Shown piece by piece: positions 1 to 10,640 of a DNA stretch of 64,000 nucleotides. Within the stretch, counting starts at the first letter, position 1. Each line of letters begins with the position of its first letter. The position numbers and the translations under genes are program-made. Below the pieces are notes generated by a model. That model ran no database searches. It was not told the origin of the DNA and was given only the letters and a program-made list of their open reading frames with translations. The stretch is taken from assembly GCA_008921705.1 (NCBI GenBank), contig VFFE01007854.1, forward strand, positions 1,480,113 through 1,544,112, given 5' to 3'. Source of the DNA: Burhinus oedicnemus. Its lineage: Eukaryota; Chordata; Aves; Charadriiformes; Burhinidae.

Positions 1-112
1 GCGTCCAGCATCCTACAGCACTCCATGGTGCTGGAACGGGATATGGCCATATCAGCTATAGGAGACGTAGGGAGAACTGCCATTATCTACCCAATAGGTG
101 GAGTCCTTAGCT
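1..112 (+). CDS. Possible C-terminal end of a gene (partial, enters from left edge)
   Basis: Frame 1 is open from the first base for 37 codons and ends at TGA (110-112). The last residues read IIYPIGGVLS and the first read ASSILQHSMV. Codon choice looks coding-like, with many C- or G-ending codons, and the texture changes sharply after the stop to T-rich and GT-rich sequence like a 3' UTR. There is no splice acceptor because the segment runs off the window, so the exon start is unknown. I do not recognise the protein. A second plus frame is also open over most of this stretch, and 37 open codons arise by chance often, so this is a weak call resting mainly on the change in texture and the downstream poly(A) signals. 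Confidence 0.3.
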
Positions 113-861
113 GAGACTAGTGATTGGACACTGTGGCTGAAATTTTCACAAGAATTGTGTGTTCTTTTTGGTTTTGTCTTTTATGGGATGTGTTTTGGTT
201 TTCTTATGGATTTTATTTTTATTTTGTCATTCCACCAAACTAGTGGAAAAAGGGGGGGAGAAAAAAAAAAAAAAAACAACAGAATAAACCAGTAAAAACA
301 CAGGACGAAGTTTATCTAGCAGATATTGCAGCAGTTGTCCTGACTGGCCCTGAGTGCGCACACGGATGTGAGTTGCTGACTGGAAACATGACGCTGGGGA
401 TTGGAGGTGGACAACGGGATTTGTTGTGCTTGGCAGCGTACGTGCATGTTCTCACACGTGCTTTTCTGTGAGAGCGTATGGCTGGAGGAGGCAAAAGAGA
501 AAGGGAATAGTTGCTGCCATGATATAAATGGGTATAATTAGGTGCCTTGCCCAAGGTGACACGGAAATCCTCTGTCAAAAATGAAAATGGTAATCCAGGT
601 CTTGTGGAGAAAAGCCTGCTGCAATAAACACAAAGTTATCCTTCCTCTTCTAGCTGCTGCTTTCCAGCTAAGCCCTCTCCTCCAGGGCCGTGGGCTTTGG
701 TTTTACCTCTAGTAACGTAATGATGGAAAGAAAGGTGCTTGGGCAAAAAGGATTAGTAACTCTAAGCTTCCGACCATGGGCAGCGTGTAGAACAAATACC
801 TCTTACTGGCAATTAGTTCAAAAGTCCATCTTAGGTTGTGGGGGTTTTTGGTGGTTTTACT

Positions 862-883
862 ATTAATTAATTTTTTAATTAAT
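862..883. repeat. 9-bp perfect inverted repeat of TTAATTAA type
   Basis: ATTAATTAA (862-870) and TTAATTAAT (875-883) are perfect reverse complements with a 4-T spacer. The arms contain TTAATTA homeodomain-like cores. AT-rich palindromes arise easily by chance. Confidence 0.6.
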
Positions 884-1275
884 ATTTGAACTTCTTGAGA
901 ATGGAAAATACTCCTGTGCGATGCAAACTCCAGCGCTTTCGCACTGAATAAAATGGAGGCGGCATTTGCCTGTGCTTCCCCTGCAATTACAAAGCAACTC
1001 TTGTGTTTTGTTTGAATTTCCTTTGTCGTTATGAAACACAACAGGCTGACGGCTTGATATTAAAAGCAATTGTGTTTCCATTCATGCAGATGCCAGCCTG
1101 TTTAGGTGAATTTACTAAGTCCCTAGACGTACATTTTTATATTATTGCTGTCTCTGGGCCATGCTGAGCATTTTAATTCTCTGAAAATAACCTCTGTTTT
1201 CCTTTCATCTCTTCATTAGCTCTTTCATCATGAGGACATGAATTTAAAAAATATATATATCTTAAAATTGTATGT

Positions 1276-1281
1276 AATAAA
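1276..1281 (+). terminator. Candidate poly(A) signal AATAAA
   Basis: A canonical AATAAA is followed about 20-40 bases later by a GU- and U-rich stretch (about 1301-1320), the usual layout of a vertebrate cleavage site. Cleavage would fall near 1295-1300. It is the best placed of four AATAAA hexamers in the first 1.3 kb. Confidence 0.35.
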
Positions 1282-2531
1282 GATGTTTTTATCATTCCAA
1301 TTTGTTGAGCTGTGCTTTTAAAGTTGCACGGCTTTCACAACCATAAAATGGCACAATTATTTTTGTGTTGTATTGCTTTGTACCCTGAGGTTCCATTTAA
1401 AGCAAAGCAGAGAGACGTGTTTATAGGCAGTATTGAAAGCGATGTATATGGATCTTGATGTCAAGCATATTTTATTGAAGTAAGATTAGAAAGGGATCTG
1501 ATGACAAGTTCTGCGCTACTGAAGTGAAATCAGAATGAGTTTTTGTGCCAAGCTGCACATCGTTAAATCAAAATTAAAGTAATACCAAGCTGTGTTGTTA
1601 TTTTTGTGGCTTTTTGGTGACGTTTTTTTAAAGATGAACTTTATAGCCAATTATAACTATTTAAAAGTAAATATTCTGAGCTTTTTGGACACATTGGTAC
1701 ACTGCAGCACACGCTTACGCTATCCCAAGCAGGCCTTTGGGTTGGGGGAATTTCTGTAGGTGTATCAGGTATCTGAAGGTTGCAGTTTCCTGCTATATAT
1801 TGTGCATGTATACTTGGATTAAATCCTTGCGAGTAAAAGTAATTTCCTTTCCATATAAAATCGCGCCGTTAAGTACACTTCAAGCGAAAAGCCCTTTTTA
1901 TTTGATCTCTTCATCCATTTTGTTAATGTTCTGAAAACCGGCTGAGAAGGTTTGTTTTTTTTTCAAGAGGGACAGGCTTGATCTGTTTTTAAGTCCAGTG
2001 CCTGGGGTTGGCTCTAGTTAATATCTGCAGTACAGGAGGGAAAACAGTACCAGAGAATAAGCAAAATTGTGGATTTTCTTTCTGTGTACAATTTTGCATT
2101 GTACTGGGAGGGGATCCTGTAGGAAACGTAGTTTTTCTTTCAAATTTGCATTTTGGATTCACAGAGGGGATCCATTTCTGGTTAATAGAGGGGACACCAA
2201 AACTACGGGTTTAATTAGACTTATGTGTGCTTCAGGATGTGAAGGAATCGCCTCTTAAAAGACGGTCAAATTAAACATCTTGCTCCAGTGTTTTATGATG
2301 CGTTGCTCTGCAGGAAGACCTTGTGGCTTGCACAAGCACTAAAATTTTTGTGATGCTGCAGTATTAGTGTCTGAAAAATACAGTTACTTGAGGCTTTTGA
2401 AGCTATGAAGTAGTATGACTCAAACTTCTTAGTGTGCTATTGCAAGAATTCAAGTATGTAAGGGAACACCAGGTTCCTATTTTAACTGCCAGCTTTGCAT
2501 GTTCAGCCTGGGCTCTGAATGTCAAGCTGGA

Positions 2532-2550
2532 TTTTTTTTTTTTTTTTTTT
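2532..2550. repeat. Poly-T run (19 T)
   Basis: Uninterrupted T homopolymer. No retroposon body with target site duplication is visible next to it. Confidence 0.9.
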
Positions 2551-3047
2551 AATCATCACTGGCATTATTATGTCTCTCACCTCTCCTTCCCTTGAGACAG
2601 TAATCTTAGCAATATATGATCTAATAAATATAGATGATTTAAAATCCCAGCTGCCTTTACTCCGTCTAGTCATGGTTTAGCCACTGCCTGGTATGTGTCA
2701 CGTAGTAACTGTCTTCACCTTTTCTTTTTTTTTTTTTTGGCTGTTTCCCTTCGAGGTTTTTGCTTCTTTTCCATTGAAATCAGAAAGGATGGAGACTCTC
2801 CTGCAATGTGTTTTATGCAGCATTCAACACAATCAGATCTGGTTCCCATGTTAGGCCTGTAGATGTTGGCATCCCAAACATATTCCTACTTGCTATTATT
2901 ATTTCTTTAAGATGCGGAGTTTTATAGCTCAGTCCCAGACTCCCTGCACCCACAAGGGTGAATAACACGGAGCTACTGTGCAAAATGCACTTCTTTGGTC
3001 ATGTGGGTTTTCTAGTTCTGAAACTTCTGTTTTAATCATTAAGCAAT

Positions 3048-3115
3048 GATTCTATATAATAACACATAACATGATGATCTAGAGAGAATCGTACGTAATA
3101 CGATTCTATATAATA
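3048..3115. repeat. 14-bp direct repeat with an internal hairpin
   Basis: GATTCTATATAATA occurs at 3048-3061 and again at 3102-3115. The second copy overlaps a perfect 9-bp inverted repeat, AGAATCGTA (3085-3093) and TACGATTCT (3099-3107), with a 5-base spacer. Confidence 0.75.
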
Positions 3116-4130
3116 CCAAGATCTGTGGTATGGAAGTATGACTCTTGCCTGTGCACTGAAAGACTATGGATTTGGGTTTTGTTTTGTTTTTTTTTAATGT
3201 TAACAAAATCTATCCACAGATTAAATCCTACTTGTAGGACTACTACTAGGTGAGAACTAGTAATCTTTAAAAGCTAGTTTTCTGAAAACGTGTTTATCCA
3301 GGGAGAGGAAGGAAGAAAAGTTGCTTTAATTTAGTTTTACATTTCCAGTCATTTGGGTGGCACAGTAAAAAGGTCTTTTGCCAAGCTCAGAGGGAGAAGA
3401 TAGTAAATGACTTATTGTTGTTTTAAATTTTTGGCTGTCACAATTTGAGTAGGCTAGGCCCACAGATTTTTAGTTAATTTTTGGGATTTTTCCTTTTGTT
3501 TCAGTTTTTATGGAGAAATTTGATATGCGGAGAAATTGAGGAATTTACCACCCAGTGAAAAACCAAGCTGAATGTGTTAGTTAATACCAACCCCACAGTT
3601 GTCTTGTCCATTTTCAAAGGGGCACATACTGCTTGGGCTCGAGGAATGAATCAAAAGGAAAGACCAGTATGATACATTTTGGGGAAAACTTTGCAGCCAG
3701 TCATGTTTCTACAAGTCTGCCCAAATGGGCAAAACTGGGGAATCTAGAGCAACTCTCTGTTTAAAAGGCACTGTTCTTGGGTTGTTCACTGTTAAATGCA
3801 TGAGAACTGGGGGAAGCTACTGTCCTACAAATAATGAATGTTAGTAAATGGCAGGGAAAAGGTACAGGACAGTCCATGAGATCAAATTAGCAGCTTTAGC
3901 AGAGCTGTCTGCCACCCACTGCAGGTAATACACAGAGAAGGATGTCCTGAGGGAAATGATGTTATCCTTGGTTGCTTTTCTTCTGGTGTTGGTATGAAAG
4001 CAAATAGGCTTCATAAGATCTGGGGGCTTTTGGTTCCTCATTTGTTCTTTTGGTGCCAGATGACCCTTGACACTCAGCACCGTTCTCAGCCAGGTACGTG
4101 AGTGCAATACATGTCAGCAGTTGCACTGCA

Positions 4131-4159
4131 TTTTTTTTTTGTTTTGTTTTGTTTTTTAT
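4131..4159. repeat. T-rich TTTTG-type simple repeat
   Basis: A run of T followed by repeated GTTTT units. Simple sequence with no further signal. Confidence 0.85.
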
Positions 4160-4344
4160 TTATCCTTGGGACACGCACAGTGAAAGACTTCTCGAGCCCC
4201 TGCTGTAATGCAGCATGTCAATTTGGCAGCCTTGTTTATACAGGCACCCGGCCTCTTCCCTTTCTCGCCCGTTCGAATGCTCTGTTTTGGCACGTGTGTC
4301 AACAAGTGTGATCAGGTGTAAAGAAGCATGTGGCACAGAAGTGA

Positions 4345-4610
4345 CGTAGCTGTCACATAGGATGGACTTCCCGCAGTCAAGACGGCACCTCCCGCGGTAT
4401 TGCGCCGGCTGCCCGTACACAGCCCATTGGCACCCGTGGCCCCGTAAGAGCCGGTTCACCAGCCAGGAGGTAATGTTTATGTCTTTTGGTAAATGTTCGC
4501 GTTACGACCCCGATGTTGCAGTGCCACCGCTGCGTTAGCTTAGTGGTTTCCTTGCTTTGCCCTCTTCTCGACGTGGGAATGCGCTGTCGTTCACCCCGCT
4601 CCTATTTCGG
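4345..4610. promoter_or_regulatory. CpG-dense patch, possible small CpG island
   Basis: By hand count there are about 23 CpGs in about 266 bases in an otherwise CpG-poor window. GC content is a little over half and CpG frequency is near or above expectation. An inverted CCAAT box (ATTGG) lies at about 4425, and a donor-like CAGGAG|GTAATG at about 4471. Small CpG islands in birds often mark promoters or unmethylated enhancers. No first exon can be shown, no TATA box is evident, and the strand is unknown. It could also be a GC-rich remnant of an unrecognised repeat. Confidence 0.35.
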
Positions 4611-7600
4611 AGTTATTTGGAAGCCAGCCAGCCGAAGGTGACTTGATTCCAGTTGTCAGCATCAAAATCTACAGACAACGAGACATTGCTGCTTTATTGG
4701 TTACTGCCAGGAAATCATCCTGGTAGAACAGACCCTGAAAGTAATTTAATGGGACTGCCGCATCTCAGACTGCTTAGAGGCCTCCATGGAAGGCAGGTCT
4801 TGGTTAAAGAGAAACTTCACAAAACACTGTGCAAAGTTAACTGCAGCAAGTACTGTGTGTCGTGTTGGCCTTCCCAGCAAATGAGGAAGCAGTACAAGTG
4901 TAAAACACTGGTGGAAGAAATTATCAGAGATGGGTGAAAACATGATTTTGTCAGCAGGAGTTATGAAACATTTGCTTTCAAACCTTTAACTGTCCAACAG
5001 TAATGTTTTGAAAAATAGTGTACAGTTGTATTTTGATGTTTGGGGAGATTGATAGCAAAAGGTGTTTTAATTCAGTCATCTTCCTTTGCATCTGCACAAG
5101 CCACACCAGCTGGAGAGGTTGAACCACCAGAGGTTTGACAAGCTGATGGGATCTGAGACAACTTCCCAGGGGCTGGGTGGTGAGAACCCAGGCTGGATGT
5201 AATGCCCTTGTGAAATACGTCATGTCTCAGTCCTGTCCCAGAGGTTGATAATCACAAAAAAAGTTTCCCTACCTCAGAAGAGGCACCAAGGATGGATTAC
5301 TCCAAAAGTCAAGGCTTTTAGCTGCTTGTCGAGCATCAGCATTTCTCTGCCGCCTGCCCGCGATGTGCCAGCACTGGGCTGCAGCAGTAACTTACAGCTG
5401 TAGAGCTCTCAGTCTTTCCCTAGTTCAAATTCAACTTTAAAGTAAAGCCAGGGCTTCTCCATAGCTATGCAGGCTATTTTTGATGGCTTCCACCAGGCAG
5501 GTGTCTGTGCTGTTTTTCAGTGGTTGGGACAAAGCTTTGTGAGGGCTATGGAAGAAGGAAATGAAGAGGGGCCACAACAGGGTCGCATTTTGCTGGGCTT
5601 GCCTCTCCCCTTTCAGAAGTTACCCTCCCTCCGCCAAACACAATTCTTTCTGACTTCCGTGAAGTTATAAGTGATTAAGGGTAGGAATCCAGAGATCCCA
5701 GAGCATGAGAGCTCAAAGCGTTCAGATCAAACGGGGCATGGTGACAAAAATGTAGGCAAAGGACACGGAGCAAAATTCCAACTGTAATTGCAGTTCTGCT
5801 GTATCAAGCAGTTATTCAGACAATGAACAATTGAAAAGCTATTCACATCACTTCACATTTGCTTAGCCTTGTGGCTAACATGGCATTTTGGCTATTGTTA
5901 GATGGCAACCAAAAGCGGTGAATAATAGCCTCTACTGCTTGGGAAAGAATTTAAAAATCTGAGTAAATGAATAGCTCTTTCTTGGATGCCTCTTATTGCC
6001 CTAAGTTAGACATGGAAGCGTCAGGTGAACTCGACCTGTTCTCTGCAAGGGCTTTGGTCTGTCCATAGCATATGTGGAAAGCCACGGAAAATTAATTAGA
6101 AAGGATGTATCTAATTTTTGCACAGTGAAAGCTAAGTAAAGCAGATTCATGCATGACAAAAATAAGGCACAAGGAGACATGTCTTGACAGGACTCTGTGT
6201 CTGCTTGCTTCGGAGATTCTCCCCCAACATGAATACAGTTGTTTTATTTCTGACTTTGGGTGAAACTGAAAGAAAACTGAAAGAAAGGGTCCCTTTGCAG
6301 TACCCATCTGAAGCCTGAACAAGAACTGAATTAAACTTCTTTAATCTAAAGAAAGCATCTGGTTCAAATACTGGCTTTGAATTTGGCTGCTGCTTCTTCT
6401 GTAGAAGCTATCAGCCCTTCCCCAGGTCTGACCTGGGGCTTCCAAAACCTGAGGGTTTTTCTTTCTTTGGATTGCCAGCAGCAATTGCTCTTAATGGTTA
6501 TGTTTAAAAAACAAATAAACAGAAAACTCCGTGAAAACTAAAACACTCTGATGTCTAAAGCGCGCTATAGAGAGATGATGTGTTACACCTTTGTGAAGCA
6601 GTATGGGGGAAACCAGCCACATAGCAAAGACCTTCGTTAGCCACCGAGACTTGCGAGGGTATCAGAATAAAACTGAAATTAATATTAATCAGTGCCAATG
6701 CTATTGCTTGGTTTTAGCATTTCACTTGATGTAGAACAAGCACAGACAAATAAAAGAAACCTTTTCATGACAAAGAAAACTCTCCCAAATGCCCTAGTCA
6801 AGAAGAATCAAGCCCGTTTGCCCAAATCCTTGACATGCAGCATACTTTAATTGTGATTTTTTAATTTTTTTTTAAAATTGATTTCTATGCTGAGTGAAAA
6901 TCAGGCAATGCCGCGCAATTGCTTTTTGTATGACCTCTAAGGGGTCCTTCTTATGTGTTAAAGTGCCACCAGACACAGTGGTTAACGTGGGAGAGAAGGC
7001 ATGTCCCAAACCTTCCTTTTCCAGTTTCCACCTTTCATGAGTCCTCCGGAACAAGCATCAAAAGCAATAACCAAATAGGGTTGATGGTTGGATTGTTTTT
7101 AAATTATACAGCTCCTTGCATTATAAGGGCCAGAGCTTAATGGCTTATCTGCCTAATAAAGAGGCAGATAAGGTACATGGTTAATAAATAGATCAAATGA
7201 GGTCAAGACACAGGACGCAGAGTTCATAGGAATCGGGGATCACACTCCAGGCTGGCAACAGGCATCTTGCATGACCCTGGTGAAATTGTTTAATATCTAG
7301 GGGGCCTCTGTTCAGTATTAGGAAAACAGGATGATACTAACTTAAGTATTATGAAGATGTAACTCATTAGCACTTGCATAGGGCTTGAGCGTTGCAAAGA
7401 TGAAGGCACGTTCCTGATGTGGTCTTAACTTCATGGCTAGAGGAGATTCAGTCAAAATCCAGTCTGTCCTCCAAAATATTCCCGAGTCCAGTTCTCTGTG
7501 TGCTTTAAGGGTAAGAACAGACTACGTGTGGGGTTTTGTTTTGGTTTTTCCATGGTTATGACAGTTCCATTGACAAGGTAGGAGCAAAAGGCTTTTGGAA

Positions 7601-10240
7601 ATGAGGGACACTGTACTTGGATTGAATGAAACAGTGTATCATGCAAGCTAAATTACTTTGTACAAATAACTAACTCGATTATGTTTTTATATTAAAAACA
7701 GTAATTCACAGTCACAAAAATCCATTCCCTGAAGACAGTTTAATACAAAGAGGCTGATTTGGCGGTTGTGTGTTCTGCTGAACCTTTTTTAAAATTAGAT
7801 GTTTATTCTGTAATTTTTTTATTTTTTTATTTTTTTTGCTTAAGGGTACTTCAGAAAAATAGTAGAGAGAAATATAAACGGGGTGTCTCCTTCTATAAAT
7901 TCTTGTGTAAACAGCTAGACTCAGAAAACCCAGACAGGCCTATCTGCCACTGTGCTAGGCTCTGTACAACAGCAGCTAAATTCAGTCCATATTACAATTT
8001 AATTAAAATAAACTGCAATGAGTATAAGGAAATCATTGAAAAGCAAAAGGCGAGAGTCTTCGGAGATTAATCATATTTGTCACTTAGAAGCACTTTCAGC
8101 AAAAGTAGGGGGTTTCATGTCTTTAAAATAAGTAAATACATGTAGGTTGGGATGCTGCTAACATCTTCCAGTTAAGGAGTGATAGTTCCTGTATCAGAAG
8201 TGGTGTTTCAGGAGGGATTTTTGGAGCTGGAAGGAGTTTCCTAGGAATGTGAGCTGGCTATAAAAAGAGTCCAGTTCACATGTTACAGGTAGTTATGTTC
8301 CTTCCCGGAGGACTAATTTGAGGCAGATACTCAATTTTGAAGAAGCAAGATACTGTAGTACCTATACATGAAATACGTGAGTGAACACTGGACTTTAAAA
8401 TGAAAGTGAGGACTAGAGTTGGGCTTAAGTCATTAAGCAGCACGGGTGTTTTAATATTAAATAATGTTTGCTCTCATTTCCTGAACTGAAGTGTTCACAG
8501 CTCGGTTGTAAAAATCCACTAATTCATAATATTATGTTATGTTCTTCAGGAAAATGTTCCTTTTAGTACAAAATCTTACTCTTGGTGGGGGGAGAGGGTA
8601 TTAAAAGAGAGAGTACTTTCATGTAGCATTTATTAATAGCAAATCCTTTTTTGCTTTTTACCTGCAGCTTGTTTTCTGTTCCGAGAGGGATTCATAGTTA
8701 GGTATGTTTAAGAGACAAAAATTGAATTCCTTTTTAGTTTGGTTTTTTTTTTACTTTTTAGGTCTAGTTCCATCAGGGTTGATATATTGGAAAAGCAAAG
8801 GTAGAACTATTTAAGTTGCTTGCAGAGATAGATATCAGCAGGCTTGCAGCCTCTCTTTATCAGGGCTGTCCTGTGTGGCTGCATTTATGACATCGAATAT
8901 CTATGAACAGGCCACAGGGCAAATAGTTCAAAATGTGTTGTCATTCAAGAGGCCGCTGCTTCTTTGTCCTCTCTCTAAAAAGGAATTGTAGTGCTAGGTC
9001 CCAAACAGTCTGAAGACATGTGTTGTTTTATTCTTTTTCTCTAAACTCGTCTTTCTCGGAGTCAACGTAAAGGTTCACTTTCAGTTCTGTCATGAGTCTT
9101 AGAAACTCAAAGTAGCGAGTCCCTCCTAGAAAAGAACATTATCACAGTTATCTATGCAAAGGAGAAGCTGAAGTGGAATCTAAGTCATCCAGACAATCTC
9201 AAGCCCTGAAACCTAATTTTAGTCTTTCAGGGAGTGGAGAGGGATGCACAGATCTACTTACTGCAACATTAGACCAGCCAAAAAAGGCACATGTCATTTG
9301 AGACCTGAGACTGTAGAAACAATTTGGAATGAAAACGTAGGAGGAAACTGCTTGCTTAATCATCATCTTTCCACATCTTCTCTGAAGAAGAAAAGTAAAG
9401 TCAGATAAATCCAATTTGCATGAGATTTTTCATGCATGCGGCTCCTGCTCTGAAGTAGAAAAATACTTCCTCTGCATCTGGAGAAGCCATGGGACCCTGC
9501 CAGTGGCTAGTTCAACACCTGTAAGCCCACCCGGCTCTTAACCAAGTCCCGTGAATCCAGGCAGATAAAGCAATTTTGTTTGAAAGATAGTATGTTCAAA
9601 TCTAGCGGCTGTGCATAGTCTTTTTACCTTCCATGCCCAATCTACTACTGTGTTTTCAGCAGTTATTTATCATACATCATACCCAGATAGTCTAAATTGA
9701 GATATGTTTCACTATAGAGGACCTTGCCTGAGTAGTAGGAATATCTTATTAAATAGAACGCATTATTTTTATCAGTGTAGAGGATTGCTTAAATACTTTT
9801 GCTTATCATATTCCAAAGGAAAAGGTATGATGATACCTGTTTTTAATTAATGATTTCACTAGCTGTTGCACGATTTAATAGTTTTTCCACATAAAGCCCT
9901 TCAAGGGCTCTAGGTGTTTTGACTCAACATTATTACACTTTTGGGGAGGCAAAAGGGCAGAAGTGTGTGTTTTAGGTTGAAGCCTTTACAATATCTTTTA
10001 GCTTTGCCTGCCTTTGTGATTAGGGTGCATAGCATATCATGTAAACCAACTTCTTTTTCATTTTCCAGAGCTGCAAAGTTTGACTTTATAACTTAGTGGA
10101 TTGCTCCAAATAGAGTTGGTTTAACCAAGGAGTTTTACTACAGGCTGGAACAGCCAGAGTTTGGCGAAGTTTTAATCAATTGGTCATGATGGGAGCTGCT
10201 AACGGAGTCTTAATTGCACTTATTTTTGAGGTACTGCACG
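4611..10240. other. No gene seen; intron-like or intergenic DNA
   Basis: No recognisable protein, RNA gene or intact repeat. Notable items are an opposed GATA-site inverted repeat at 7144-7172, one ATTTGCAT octamer at 9414-9421, and a 34-base segment at 8668-8701 with splice-like borders that was rejected as an exon. Confidence 0.6.
7144..7172. promoter_or_regulatory. Inverted pair of GATA-factor sites
   Basis: CTTATCTGCCT (7144-7154) and AGGCAGATAAG (7162-7172) are perfect 11-bp reverse complements separated by 7 bases. Each arm contains an AGATAA core (WGATAR), one per strand. GATA factors bind such cores, and paired sites are known in erythroid and endothelial enhancers. Function here is inference. 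Confidence 0.35.
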
Positions 10241-10640
10241 GAATCATGGAATCAAGGAATTTTCAGAGTTGGAAGGGACCTCTAGAGATCATCTAGTCCA
10301 ACTCCCCTGCTGACACAGGAATGCCTAGAGCACATTACTCAGGACTGCAGCCAGGCGGGTCTGGAAAATCTCCAGAGAAGGGGACTCCACAACCTCCCTG
10401 GGCAGCCTGTTCCAGTGCTCTGTCACCCTCACCCTAAAGAAGTTTTTTCTTAGGTTTGAATGGAACTTCCTATGTTCCAGCTTGTGCCTGTTGCCCCTCG
10501 TCCTGTCACTGGGAACCACTGCAAAGAGTCTGGCTCCATCCCCCTTCAACCCACCCTTTAGATACTTCTAAGCAAGAATAAGGTCTCCCCTCAGCCTTCT
10601 CTTCTCCAGGCTAAAGAGTCCCAGCTCTCTCAGCCAAGGG
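10241..10640 (-). mobile_element. CR1 LINE fragment, 3' end, minus orientation
   Basis: The plus strand begins with worn octamer units (GAATCATG, GAATCAAG). It continues through the familiar CR1 3' region: GTTGGAAGGGACCTCTAGAG, GATCATCTAGTCCAACTCC, GGCAGCCTGTTCCAGTG, and the segment near 10590-10640 encoding the CR1 'AGLFSLE'-like stretch in reverse. On the minus strand 10549-10325 stays open for 74 codons and carries the CR1 ORF2 C-terminal signatures RTRGN, LRKNFF, HWNRLPREVVE and SLEIFQ. This is a 5'-truncated copy, the usual outcome of target-primed reverse transcription. The lack of stops over the retained ORF suggests moderate age. Confidence 0.96.

Larger units (their letters stand above)
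113..1300 (+). other. Possible 3' UTR
   Basis: This stretch follows the TGA at 110-112. It has T-rich and GT-rich texture, an A run near 261-276, and AATAAA hexamers at 281-286, about 625, about 946 and 1276-1281. No long open frame with coding character is present. It would be a 1.2-kb UTR of a gene whose coding part lies mostly left of the window. If the open frame at 1-112 is not coding, this is plain intergenic or intronic DNA. Confidence 0.28.
1301..4340. other. No gene seen; AT-rich, simple repeats
   Basis: No splice-flanked open segment or recognisable protein. It holds T runs at 2532-2550 (19 T) and 2725-2738 (14 T), a compound direct and inverted repeat at 3048-3115, and a TTTTG-type run at 4131-4159. 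Confidence 0.6.

Noticed and set aside
18..42. Partial RE1-like (REST) site on the minus strand around CCAGCACCATGGA
   Set aside because: The left half fits but the right half (GGACAGCGCC) matches only in the first three bases.
1..50. Minus-strand ATG in a good Kozak context (CAGCACCATGG) reading MECCRMLDA off the window
   Set aside because: Only nine codons are visible before the edge and there is no promoter evidence, so it cannot be told from chance.
2930..2945. TATAGCTCAGT, like the D-arm region of a tRNA
   Set aside because: No matching T arm or B box at the expected distance, so neither a tRNA nor a clear tRNA-derived SINE.
8668..8701. 34-bp segment with a good acceptor (TTTTTACCTGCAG) and donor (TAG|GTATGT)
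   Set aside because: Two of three frames hit stops. The open one would shift frame and does not fit the phase of the next candidate exon at 13569. Taken as a pseudo-exon.
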